The notes under the pieces were generated by a model, which was not told where the DNA came from, did not search any database, and was given only the letters and a program-made list of their open reading frames with translations. A DNA stretch of 25,660 bases, taken from assembly GCA_002328565.1 (NCBI GenBank), contig DCUU01000003.1:1-25660 (forward strand). Reading direction: 5' to 3'. This DNA is from Candidatus Moranbacteria bacterium UBA2206. Its GTDB lineage: Bacteria > Patescibacteriota > Minisyncoccia > Moranbacterales > UBA2206. The translations under genes and the position numbers were made by a program. Positions within the stretch are counted from its first letter, which is position 1. Every line of letters begins with the position of its first letter. This document shows positions 13,670-20,463 of this stretch, piece by piece.

Positions 13670-13749
13670 TTACTTTCCCATAAATTTTGAAAATCCTCCT
13701 ACTTTATAATCTCACAATGATATTATATCACCATAGTAAATCTTGGCAA
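13670..13749 (-). promoter_or_regulatory. DUF3800 promoter, Shine-Dalgarno and mini-ORF
   Basis: Minus strand: TTGCCA (13749-13744), 16-bp spacer, TATAAT (13727-13722). AGGAGG follows at 13700-13695. Thirteen bases after it is ATGGGAAAGTAA (13681-13670), a three-codon frame (M-G-K-stop) ending 11 bases before the DUF3800 ATG. The strong ribosome site thus points at the mini-ORF rather than the gene. Confidence 0.5.
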
Positions 13750-13807
13750 CTTTTTGGCTGTGGATAACTTTTCTTCTCTTATTTTACCCCAAAACCAATT
13801 TTATAGC

Positions 13808-13837
13808 AAAAAAACACCCCGTCTTGGCGGGGTGTTT
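13808..13837 (-). terminator. Terminator of the infA-rpsI ribosomal operon
   Basis: On the minus strand AACACCCCG-ccaaga-CGGGGTGTT, a nine-pair GC-rich stem followed by a run of T. It lies 26 bases after the rpsI stop. Confidence 0.92.
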
Positions 13838-13863
13838 TGAGAAATAGTTTATATAAAAATCTA

Positions 13864-14325
13864 CTATCGTTTCGCCCACTGTGGGGCTTTGCGGGCTTTT
13901 TTGAGGCCGAATTTTTTGCGTTCCACTTCTCGCGGATCACGAGTTAGAAATTTTTCTCCCTTCAAAGCTTTTTTTAGATCTTTATTGAAAAGCACAAGTG
14001 CTCTGGCAATCCCAAGTTTTACTGCGTCAGCTTGCGCGCTTATTCCTCCACCATAAACATTTGCTTCTACGCTAAATTTCGCACCCTCTCCTGCCAAAGC
14101 CAAAGGGGCTTTTGCTAAATCTCGCCAACGACTCACTGGAAAATATTCTTCAAATTTCTTTTCATTTATCGTAAGTGTATTTTGAGCAATGTCAGAAGGA
14201 AAAATCTTAACTCTAGCAATAGCAGTTTTTCTTCTGCCGACTGCATAAAAATAAGCTCCTTTCTTGGCAACTTTTTCTTTCGGAGTTGCTTCATCTTCTT
14301 TTTTTATAGTTTTCTTTGTTGGCAT
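13864..14325 (-). CDS. rpsI: 30S ribosomal protein S9
   Basis: 153 residues. YAVGRRKTAIARVKIFPS (about 28-45), GGGISAQADAVKLGIARAL and the universal tail KFGLKKARKAPQWAKR identify S9; the C-terminal Arg reaches the P-site tRNA. About 25 Lys/Glu-rich residues (MPTKKTIKKEDEATPKEK) are added at the N-terminus. It is last in the operon, 19 bases after rplM. Confidence 0.97.
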   Translation of the reverse strand: MPTKKTIKKEDEATPKEKVAKKGAYFYAVGRRKTAIARVKIFPSDIAQNTLTINEKKFEEYFPVSRWRDLAKAPLALAGEGAKFSVEANVYGGGISAQADAVKLGIARALVLFNKDLKKALKGEKFLTRDPREVERKKFGLKKARKAPQWAKR

Positions 14326-14344
14326 AATGTTTTTTCTCTACTAA

Positions 14345-14731
14345 TTACGAAATCTTGTGCTCATGCTTATCATCTTTATATGTCAAAAGTCTCTTTATCA
14401 TCAAATCTCTCAATTTATTTTTCGGCAACATCCCATAGACAGCTGCCTTTATAACTTCTCGAGAATCTTTTTCAATTTGATCTTTGAGTTTTACGCTTCT
14501 AATTCCACCCGGGTATCCACTATAATGATGATATAGTTTTCCATCCAGTTTGTTGCCCGTCACCTGCAAATTATCAGTGTTTATAACTACCGCAAAATCA
14601 CCACCATCAATATTAGGAGTGAAATCAACTTTGTTTTTACCCCGAAGAACTGTCGCAATTTTTGTCGCCATTCTGCCGAGATTCTCTTTTTTTGCATCAA
14701 ATAAATGATATTTTCTATTGATTGTTTTCAT
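14345..14731 (-). CDS. rplM: 50S ribosomal protein L13
   Basis: 128 residues, slightly shorter than E. coli L13 (142). Signatures are YHLFDAKKENLGRMATKIATVLRG, DGGDFAVVINTDNLQVTGNKLDGKLYHHYSGYPGG and VYGMLPKNKLRDLMIKRL. It is an early-assembly large-subunit protein. It is paired with rpsI as in most bacteria, and its start is 2 bases from the rplQ stop, so translation is coupled. Confidence 0.97.
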   Translation of the reverse strand: MKTINRKYHLFDAKKENLGRMATKIATVLRGKNKVDFTPNIDGGDFAVVINTDNLQVTGNKLDGKLYHHYSGYPGGIRSVKLKDQIEKDSREVIKAAVYGMLPKNKLRDLMIKRLLTYKDDKHEHKIS

Positions 14732-14733
14732 AA

Positions 14734-15096
14734 TTATATAAATTCAATTACCGCAACTCTTGCTCCATCGCTTTTTCTTGGAGCTAATTTTATCACTCTT
14801 GTATAGCCACAATTTTTCTTTTCAAATTTTTTCAAAAATTCTCCAGTGATTTTCTTAATAGCCATTTCTGGAAGATATTTTATCAAATCTTTTCGGATGC
14901 TAAGTTTTTTCTTTTCATCATTTCCAAGTTTGGCTTTGTTGATAACTTTGTCAATTCTAGCTTTGAGCTCTTTAGCTTTCGCTTCAGTTGTCTGAATTTT
15001 TTCTCGCATAATCAAACTACCCAGCATTGTTTTGTACATCGCTTTTCTTTGACTTGTTGTTCTGCCAAATTCCTTTGTTTTATTCTTGTGTTGCAT
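14734..15096 (-). CDS. rplQ: 50S ribosomal protein L17
   Basis: 120 residues. The core QRKAMYKTMLGSLIMREKIQTTEAKAKELK is the L17 signature, and the tail ends with GYTRVIKLAPRKSDGARVAVIEFI as usual. It lies near the exit tunnel of the 50S subunit. It follows rpoA by 28 bases, the conserved bacterial rpoA-rplQ order. Confidence 0.97.
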   Translation of the reverse strand: MQHKNKTKEFGRTTSQRKAMYKTMLGSLIMREKIQTTEAKAKELKARIDKVINKAKLGNDEKKKLSIRKDLIKYLPEMAIKKITGEFLKKFEKKNCGYTRVIKLAPRKSDGARVAVIEFI

Positions 15097-15124
15097 GATT
15101 TTATCTGCTAGCTAATTACTATTA

Positions 15125-16090
15125 TTATTCTGCCTTTTTCAAATTTAGCCCGAAATCACCCACAGCTTTTTTGATTTCCTTGATGCCTTTTGCTCCCATG
15201 CCATCCAAATTAGTAATTTCGTCTTCGTTTAATTTTACAATATCACCGATATTCTTAATTTTTGCTTTTTCTAAAACATTTAAAGTTCTAGTAGAAAGAC
15301 TTTTGAGCTCCGTAATTTCAACTATGCTCGGATCTTTTTCTACCTTTTTCACTTCTACTTCAACTTCCTTTTTTTCTAAAACAACTACTTCTTTTTCTTT
15401 GCCGGCTTTTTCAAATTCCTTAAGTACAGAAAATTGTTCTACTAGAATTTCTACTGATTTCAGAAAAGCTTCTTGTGGCTCAATGCTTCCGTCGGTAGCT
15501 ATTTCCAAACTTATTTTTTCAAAATCAGTTCTTTTTCCCACGCGCATATTAGAAATAGTATAATTAACTTTTCGAATTGGAGTATAAATTGCGTCTACTG
15601 CAATCACACCAACTTCCTTTTTCTCCCGATCTTGTTGTTCAACTGGAATATATCCAATGCCTCTAGAGATTTCCATTTCTATTTCAACTTCACCCTTTGG
15701 ACTAGTGATAGAAGCGATGAACGCCTCCCCATTGACCACTTCCACATTTGAAGGACATTCTATCATATCAGCAGTTATCTTCTTTTCACCCTTAACTTTC
15801 AAATTAACTTTCACGTTTTCCTCGCCATGAAGCTTAAATCTTACTTGTTTCAAGTTTAGAATAATCTGGATAATATCTTCGGCTACATTCGGAATGGTGG
15901 AAAATTCATGTTTAACATTTTTTATCTTAACTGAAACGATAGCCGCTCCAGAAAGAGAAGACAAAAGCACTCTGCGAAGAGCGTTGCCTAATGTTGTTCC
16001 ATATCCCGGATAGCAACCTTCAATTTCGAAAGTAGCGGTTTTTTTGTCCGAAGAAACATATTTAGGTTTTTGAGGAAGTGATATTTGCAT
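15125..16090 (-). CDS. rpoA: RNA polymerase alpha subunit
   Basis: 321 residues. The N-terminal dimerisation domain includes FEIEGCYPGYGTTLGNALRRVLLSSLSGAAI (about 21-51) and VGKRTDFEKISLEIATDGSIEPQEA. A charged linker rich in Val, Glu and Lys (about 232-258) leads to the C-terminal domain (about 262-321) with two helix-hairpin-helix segments (IGDIVKLNEDEITNLDGMG), which contacts UP elements and activators. All expected parts are present. It lies between rpsD and rplQ as usual; the upstream spacer is filled by a family B repeat. Confidence 0.97.
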   Translation of the reverse strand: MQISLPQKPKYVSSDKKTATFEIEGCYPGYGTTLGNALRRVLLSSLSGAAIVSVKIKNVKHEFSTIPNVAEDIIQIILNLKQVRFKLHGEENVKVNLKVKGEKKITADMIECPSNVEVVNGEAFIASITSPKGEVEIEMEISRGIGYIPVEQQDREKKEVGVIAVDAIYTPIRKVNYTISNMRVGKRTDFEKISLEIATDGSIEPQEAFLKSVEILVEQFSVLKEFEKAGKEKEVVVLEKKEVEVEVKKVEKDPSIVEITELKSLSTRTLNVLEKAKIKNIGDIVKLNEDEITNLDGMGAKGIKEIKKAVGDFGLNLKKAE

Positions 16091-16097
16091 AGTTTAT

Positions 16098-16196
16098 GTG
16101 ATGCTAATCCGCTAATATATGCGAATCTGCTAATTGCGAATCATTCGCAATATTAGAAATTCGTGGATTAGCATTTATTCGTTGATTAGCATCGTT
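16098..16196. repeat. Family B intergenic repeat, copy 2 (rpsD-rpoA spacer)
   Basis: Begins GATGCTAATCCGCTAATATA and ends ATTCGTTGATTAGCATCG, so the ends are inverted copies. The interior is built of GCGAATC/GCTAATC units that can pair with one another. The end segment is the same as in 3712-3804. It fills nearly all of the 116-base spacer and is presumably transcribed with the operon. Confidence 0.75.
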
Positions 16197-16206
16197 TATT
16201 ATATTT

Positions 16207-16839
16207 TTATCGAGAATAATATTCCACTATAATTTGGGCGTCAACATTTACCCCAATATCCATTCTTTGCGGTTGCCCCGCAACTTTCCCTTCTTTTTTG
16301 TCAGCGTCGAAACTTAACCAAGCTGGAAAATCTTTTTTGTTTTTCAAAGCCTGCTCTATATTTTTGAAATAATTTCGCTCTGTTTTAGCTTTGTTTAGTC
16401 CAATAATTTGCCCAACTTTAGTTTCGTATGACGGAATAGTCACTTTTTTTCCTTCCACACTAATTAGACCATGATTAACTAATTGGCGAGCACCCGATCT
16501 TGAACTAGCTAAACCCATTCTATATACCACATTATCCAATCTCATTTCCAAGCGAGCCAAAAGCAAATCGCCAGTGATTCCTTTTTTGCTTTTTACTTCT
16601 TCAAAATGCTTTCTAAATTGTTTTTCTAGAACTCCATACATTCTTTTTATTTTTTGCTTTGTTGCAAGTTGCATTCCGTATTCGCTAAGACCACGCTTTA
16701 TTTTCTTGCCATGAACTCCCGGTGCATAAGCCCGCTTTACCATAGCACATTTAGGTCCGTTACACCTGTCACCTTTAATAAAAAGCTTTTCTCCAGCTCT
16801 TCTACATTTTCTGCATTTTGCTTGTATATCTCGTGCCAT
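16207..16839 (-). CDS. rpsD: 30S ribosomal protein S4
   Basis: 210 residues. The N-terminal zinc-binding cysteines C9, C12, C26 and C31 (KCRKC, RCNGPKC) are followed by APGVHGKKIKRGLSEYGMQL. The S4 RNA-binding domain is RLDNVVYRMGLASSRSGARQLVNHGLISVEGKKV (about 97-130). S4 starts 30S assembly on 16S rRNA and in many bacteria represses its own operon. It lies 5 bases after rpsK. Confidence 0.97.
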   Translation of the reverse strand: MARDIQAKCRKCRRAGEKLFIKGDRCNGPKCAMVKRAYAPGVHGKKIKRGLSEYGMQLATKQKIKRMYGVLEKQFRKHFEEVKSKKGITGDLLLARLEMRLDNVVYRMGLASSRSGARQLVNHGLISVEGKKVTIPSYETKVGQIIGLNKAKTERNYFKNIEQALKNKKDFPAWLSFDADKKEGKVAGQPQRMDIGVNVDAQIIVEYYSR

Positions 16840-16844
16840 AAACT

Positions 16845-17315
16845 TTATATTCGTCTAGGTTTTTTCGCCCGACATCCATTGTGTGGAATCGGGGTCACAT
16901 CCTTGATTAATGTTAAATCAAATCCATTATTAGCCAGCGCGCGTATGGAAGCTTCTCTACCGCTTCCCACTCCCTTAACAAAAACTTCTAATTCTGATAG
17001 TCCATATTTTTTCACTTTTTCACTCACATTAGCAACTACTTGCGTAGCGGCATATGGAGTAGCTTTCTTTGCTCCCTTAAAACCAAGCATTCCTGAACTC
17101 GCCCAACCCAAAACTCCCCCAGTCAAATCAGCAATACTTACCATAGTATTATTATATGAACATTTAACCGTTGCTCGGCCCTTAGAAATTTGTCTTTTAG
17201 CTTTCTTGATTTTTTTCTTAGCTACTTCTTCTTCGTTTTTTTCCACTTCCAAAACTTCAGCTTTTATTTCTGATTCTTTCTTCTCTTCAGTTTTTAATTT
17301 TTTTTCTTCAGCCAT
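16845..17315 (-). CDS. rpsK: 30S ribosomal protein S11
   Basis: 156 residues. About 40 Lys/Glu-rich residues at the N-terminus (EEKKLKTEEKKESEIKAEVL) are an extension beyond normal S11. The core is GRATVKCSYNNTMVSIADLTGG, GFKGAKKATPYAATQV, VFVKGVGSGREASIRAL and DVTPIPHNGCRAKKPRR. S11 shapes the platform and the mRNA exit site. It is separated from rpsM by a spacer with a GC-rich hairpin. Confidence 0.97.
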   Translation of the reverse strand: MAEEKKLKTEEKKESEIKAEVLEVEKNEEEVAKKKIKKAKRQISKGRATVKCSYNNTMVSIADLTGGVLGWASSGMLGFKGAKKATPYAATQVVANVSEKVKKYGLSELEVFVKGVGSGREASIRALANNGFDLTLIKDVTPIPHNGCRAKKPRRI

Positions 17316-17377
17316 AATTTGATTATTTCTTCTTAAATTATTTCAATTTGTATATTCGTACATTCGTAAAAAATTCG

Positions 17378-17421
17378 CCCGCCTCGCGTCGACGAGCAAT
17401 CGTCTTGCGAGTCGAGGCGGG
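17378..17421. repeat. GC-rich hairpin (family C) in the rpsM-rpsK spacer
   Basis: CCCGCCTCG (17378-17386) pairs with CGAGGCGGG (17413-17421), and inside GACGA-GCAA-TCGTC (17391-17404) forms a second stem. It starts 6 bases after the rpsM stop on the transcribed strand. There is no U-tract, so it is not a terminator. Next to it at 17349-17370 is a degenerate family B stretch (TATTCGTACATTCGTAA). Confidence 0.65.
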
Positions 17422-17426
17422 TAAGA

Positions 17427-17813
17427 CTACGTCTTTTCAGTCTTCACTCGGCCAGATCCCATTGTTCGTCTCACGTTACCTCGTACAGTTCGATTATTTG
17501 TCTTAGTTCTTTGTCCTCGAGTAGGTAAACCTTTCTGATGACGAGTTCCGCGATAACAACCGATTTCTTTGAGTCTTTTGATGTTGTTTCGCACTTCATG
17601 TTTCAGTTCTCCTTCGGATTTTATTTGTTTCTCAATATAAGTTCGAATAGCATTTTGCTCTTCATCAGTCAGATCCTTTGTTCTTTTATCCTCAGAGATA
17701 TTGAGCTCTTTTAGAATTTTAGCCGCGATAGCATTACCTATGCCGTATATATAGGTTAGAGAAATCACTATTCTTTTTTCATCGGGAATATTAACTCCAG
17801 AAATTCTTAACAT
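17427..17813 (-). CDS. rpsM: 30S ribosomal protein S13
   Basis: 128 residues. MLRISGVNIPDEKRIVISLTYIYGIG at the start, the helix-two-turn-helix region and the basic tail CYRGTRHQKGLPTRGQRTKTNNRT are diagnostic. S13 contacts P-site tRNA and forms the bridge with the 50S head. It is in the standard infA-rpmJ-rpsM order, 5 bases after rpmJ. Confidence 0.97.
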   Translation of the reverse strand: MLRISGVNIPDEKRIVISLTYIYGIGNAIAAKILKELNISEDKRTKDLTDEEQNAIRTYIEKQIKSEGELKHEVRNNIKRLKEIGCYRGTRHQKGLPTRGQRTKTNNRTVRGNVRRTMGSGRVKTEKT

Positions 17814-17818
17814 AATTT

Positions 17819-17932
17819 TTATCCTTGACGTTGTTTATGCTTTGGATTAGAACAAATAACAAAAATCTTTTTGTTTCGCTTAACAATTTTACACTTATCG
17901 CAAATTTTTTTTACTGATGCTCTGACTTTCAT
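17819..17932 (-). CDS. rpmJ: 50S ribosomal protein L36
   Basis: 37 residues, beginning MKVRASVKKICDKCK and ending CSNPKHKQRQG. Zinc ligands C11, C14, C27 and H32 are present, so this is the zinc-binding form. The length is exactly that of the family. It lies between infA and rpsM as in most bacteria. Confidence 0.95.
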   Translation of the reverse strand: MKVRASVKKICDKCKIVKRNKKIFVICSNPKHKQRQG

Positions 17933-17942
17933 AATAAATTTA

Positions 17943-18161
17943 CTATTTTAATCTTTGAGTAATTCTACCTTTAGTTAGATCGTATGGACTCATTTCAACG
18001 ATAACTCTATCTCCAGGAATAAGGCGAATATAATTCACTCGCATTCTTCCAGAAATATGAGCCAAAATTTCATGCCCATTATCCAATTTTACCTTGAATG
18101 TTGTGCTTGGCAAATTTTCCACAACTTCTCCTTCTAATTTAACTAATTCTTTGTTATTCAT
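17943..18161 (-). CDS. infA: Translation initiation factor IF-1
   Basis: 72 residues from MNNKELVKLEGEVVENLPST, exactly the usual length. The frame is open for 17 more codons upstream, but those residues lie in the leader and do not fit the family, so I chose 18161. The OB fold shows FKVKLDNGHEILAHISGRMRVNYIRLIPGDRV and ends LTKGRITQRLK. It binds the A site of 30S during initiation. It is the first gene of the ribosomal operon, behind the promoter at 18303-18331. Confidence 0.96.
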   Translation of the reverse strand: MNNKELVKLEGEVVENLPSTTFKVKLDNGHEILAHISGRMRVNYIRLIPGDRVIVEMSPYDLTKGRITQRLK

Positions 18162-18189
18162 TATAAAACAAAAAATAGACGGAATCTCA

Positions 18190-18222
18190 CAAGACCAGTG
18201 AATAATCTTCACTTATGTCTTG
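18190..18222 (-). promoter_or_regulatory. infA leader hairpin
   Basis: CAAGAC-ata-AGTGAA-gatta-TTCACT-g-GTCTTG in the minus-strand RNA, 12 pairs. It is framed by GGAAT/ATTCC further out. It lies about 30 bases before the infA ATG within a leader of about 135 nt. Confidence 0.55.
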
Positions 18223-18302
18223 GGACTACTTTGTCAATCCAAATTCCTGAAAACCGAAAAATTCCCTCTATATATTGAAACTTTATTTTTAACTTCCCTA
18301 CC

Positions 18303-18331
18303 ATAATATCGCTTCCTGAATTATTTGTCAA
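18303..18331 (-). promoter_or_regulatory. Promoter of the infA ribosomal operon
   Basis: Minus strand: TTGACA (18331-18326), 17-bp spacer, TATTAT (18308-18303). The -35 lies inside the last codons of the upstream gene. RNA is expected to start near 18296. Confidence 0.7.
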
Positions 18332-20219
18332 GTATTATCTTCACTCGACTTTCCATTTGCGGAATACGACTATTTATAAATGAAGGCTGATATTCCACAT
18401 TAGCACTTTTAATATCTGAAAATGTGCTTAGATAAGCCGTTAATTCTTCATTATTTTTTCCTAAAATTTCTTTTTTCATAGTTTCCAGATTTAGATTTGG
18501 AACAATTTCCCCAACGGCATGAAATTTTATATCAATCGTTCCCGCATCAAAATTGACGCTGGATTTTCCGAAATCTAGTTTTATAGAATTGCCCTCTATA
18601 TTCAACTTGCCATCAGTTGTCTTAGAAAGAATTTTCATGACCATATCATTCAAATCTTTTTCTGCTACGACAATCACCTTGACTTTATTTTGAATGGTTA
18701 TTTGAAAAGAATCAGCCACATCACCGCTCGAATTAGACAATTTGTATATAGGTTCCTCGCCTAGGACAGCGTCATCCAAAATGACCACCTCTGCGCCAGC
18801 CGATTCCTTTATCTTATTTTTAACTTCCTCATTAAATTTAGCTAGTGTTTTTGTTTTAGCTTCAGCTATATCACTATCAGTAATATAATTAGCTGTTTGA
18901 TTTCCACTTCCTCCACCGGACATTGTTTCTTCTGATTTAGCATAAAATTTAGCATATTTTTCAGCTCCACTGCCTTCAAATCCGGGGATAGTAAACTTGT
19001 CTGGAGCAATATTGAAACTTTCTCCCGCTTCATCAGCAATCACTTGAGCTTCCACTGTCCCGGGTTTTGTTTCTCCGCCAGACGTTTCCATCCCAGGAAT
19101 CGTTACTCCACTTACTAATCTGAAAATTTTTCCATTGCTACTTAGAAATCTTGTAGTTGCCACGAGAGGTTGTGGACTTGTGCTATATTCGTTATAAATC
19201 GTAATTTTTCCTCGCGCTTTTTGATTAGAAACTGACTTATCCCCAGAAGCTTTGAAACTTTCAGAAATAGAATTTTCAATTGAAACTATTTTAGCTGGAA
19301 TAATTTCTTTTTCGAAATCAGAAGAAATAGCGGTGGTGCTACCGGTTATATTAGAGTCCACTGATTGAGTTTTTATTTTGGCGCTAATTTTCAAAGTAGC
19401 TTTTGGCAAAAATAGATAGGCGATTATAGCTAGTACTGCCAAGGATGAAATTAATCCGAAAATCAAAAATCCCTTGTGATCTTTTTTAGATAAATCGTAA
19501 TTTCTAAATTCTTCGGCGTGTGGTTTTCTCAACTTATTTTCAAAATTATTTTTTTGAAAGAAAAAATTATCTATTTTTTTCTCTTGAATTTCATCATTTT
19601 CTGTGAAATTTTTAGAAACTTTTTCCAATTCTGGCTCTGGCATAATACTTGGTCGAGAAGAGATATCCAAATTTACTTTTGTCTTTTTTTTACCAGAACT
19701 TATTCCCACTCCAGATACCAATTCCTTATTAACTAATGTTTCTTTTTCTGGTTCATTTTTATTATTTATACTAATTTTTCTAACTTTCTTCAAATTAGCC
19801 TGCGCGTGTTGTGTTATTTCTTCTTCGCTAAAATAATTTTCTGATCCAATACTGCTTAGTCGATTTTGATTCTCTCTAATTTCGCCTATTTCATTCTCAT
19901 CGGAATAATTTTGAGCGCCTGTTATTCCATTTTCATTGAGACTAATTTCCTCATCCGAAATATTATCCATTTTTTGTTGAACAAAAATTCCCGCTTTTTC
20001 AATAAGAATTTTCCCGAGTTTATCCTGAGTCACCATCATTAGTTGAATATCATTTTCATCCGCCTCTTTTTTGAGAATGCGCAAATTTACGATACTTTGA
20101 ATAAGCAAGGCTCTTTTAGGTGCGACGATAATAATTTCACTGGCCCGCGCCTTCTTGAGCCTTTCTACAATAGAAGTTATTTCTTCATCAATATCGATAT
20201 AAAATGTTTGATGTGCCAT
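18321..20219 (-). CDS. Large single-pass membrane protein, baseplate-J-like exterior domain (tentative)
   Basis: 632 residues. Residues 1-80 form a small alpha/beta domain (EIIIVAPKRALLIQSIVNLRILKKEA). Residues 85-245 are low-complexity and charged. One transmembrane helix spans about 250-271 (GFLIFGLISSLAVLAIIAYLF). Residues 272-632 are beta-rich (TIYNEYSTSPQPLVATTRFLSSNGKIFRLVSGVTIPG) and resemble CPR proteins sometimes annotated as baseplate J-like; I am unsure of that label. The large C-terminal part should lie outside the membrane. It follows the FtsA-like gene in the same direction, suggesting a cell-envelope role, but two palindromic elements lie between them. The infA promoter begins within its last codons. 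Confidence 0.65.
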   Translation of the reverse strand: MAHQTFYIDIDEEITSIVERLKKARASEIIIVAPKRALLIQSIVNLRILKKEADENDIQLMMVTQDKLGKILIEKAGIFVQQKMDNISDEEISLNENGITGAQNYSDENEIGEIRENQNRLSSIGSENYFSEEEITQHAQANLKKVRKISINNKNEPEKETLVNKELVSGVGISSGKKKTKVNLDISSRPSIMPEPELEKVSKNFTENDEIQEKKIDNFFFQKNNFENKLRKPHAEEFRNYDLSKKDHKGFLIFGLISSLAVLAIIAYLFLPKATLKISAKIKTQSVDSNITGSTTAISSDFEKEIIPAKIVSIENSISESFKASGDKSVSNQKARGKITIYNEYSTSPQPLVATTRFLSSNGKIFRLVSGVTIPGMETSGGETKPGTVEAQVIADEAGESFNIAPDKFTIPGFEGSGAEKYAKFYAKSEETMSGGGSGNQTANYITDSDIAEAKTKTLAKFNEEVKNKIKESAGAEVVILDDAVLGEEPIYKLSNSSGDVADSFQITIQNKVKVIVVAEKDLNDMVMKILSKTTDGKLNIEGNSIKLDFGKSSVNFDAGTIDIKFHAVGEIVPNLNLETMKKEILGKNNEELTAYLSTFSDIKSANVEYQPSFINSRIPQMESRVKIILDK

Positions 20220-20236
20220 TTTTGTCTATGAGCTTG

Positions 20237-20318
20237 CCCCGCACCAATTCTACCAATTGACGCGTAACAAATTTTTTATTGTTTAATTTACCTTGTTTAT
20301 ATCTGAATTGGTGCGGGG
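20237..20318. repeat. Short palindromic element with family D ends
   Basis: CCCCGCACCAATTC (20237-20250) and GAATTGGTGCGGGG (20305-20318) are perfect 14-bp inverted repeats around 54 AT-rich bases. The ends match those of the family D copy at 4429-4542, but the interior differs and lacks the AAGCCG core. It abuts copy 2. Confidence 0.8.
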
Positions 20319-20320
20319 TG

Positions 20321-20458
20321 AACGAGTAGCTACAAAAATGAGCATCCCGCAAAAATTCGCTTTCAATAATTAAATTATTTATAAACTAAGCCGAAGGCGA
20401 CTACGCACACAAAAATTTAAACTAAATCAAATTTCTCTTGGAATTTTGTGCGGGATAA
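20321..20458. repeat. Family D palindromic element, copy 2
   Basis: Shares with 4408-4544 the flank AACGAGTAGCTACAAAA, the core TTATTTATAAACTAAGCCG and the end GTGCGGGATAA. Its terminal repeats are ATCCCGCAAAAATTC (20344-20358) and GAATTTTGTGCGGGAT (20441-20456): CC in copy 1 is AA here, and the other arm has changed to match. It starts six bases after the FtsA-like gene's stop on the transcribed strand. Confidence 0.8.
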
Positions 20459-20463
20459 TACCC

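Noticed and set aside
17378..17421. GC-rich hairpin as the terminator of an upstream transcription unit
   Set aside because: No U-tract on the transcribed side, and rpsK, rpsD and rpoA downstream have no clear promoter of their own.
18162..18212. Upstream ATG extending infA by 17 residues
   Set aside because: The extension lies in the leader hairpin and IF-1 is conserved at 72 residues from MNNKELV.
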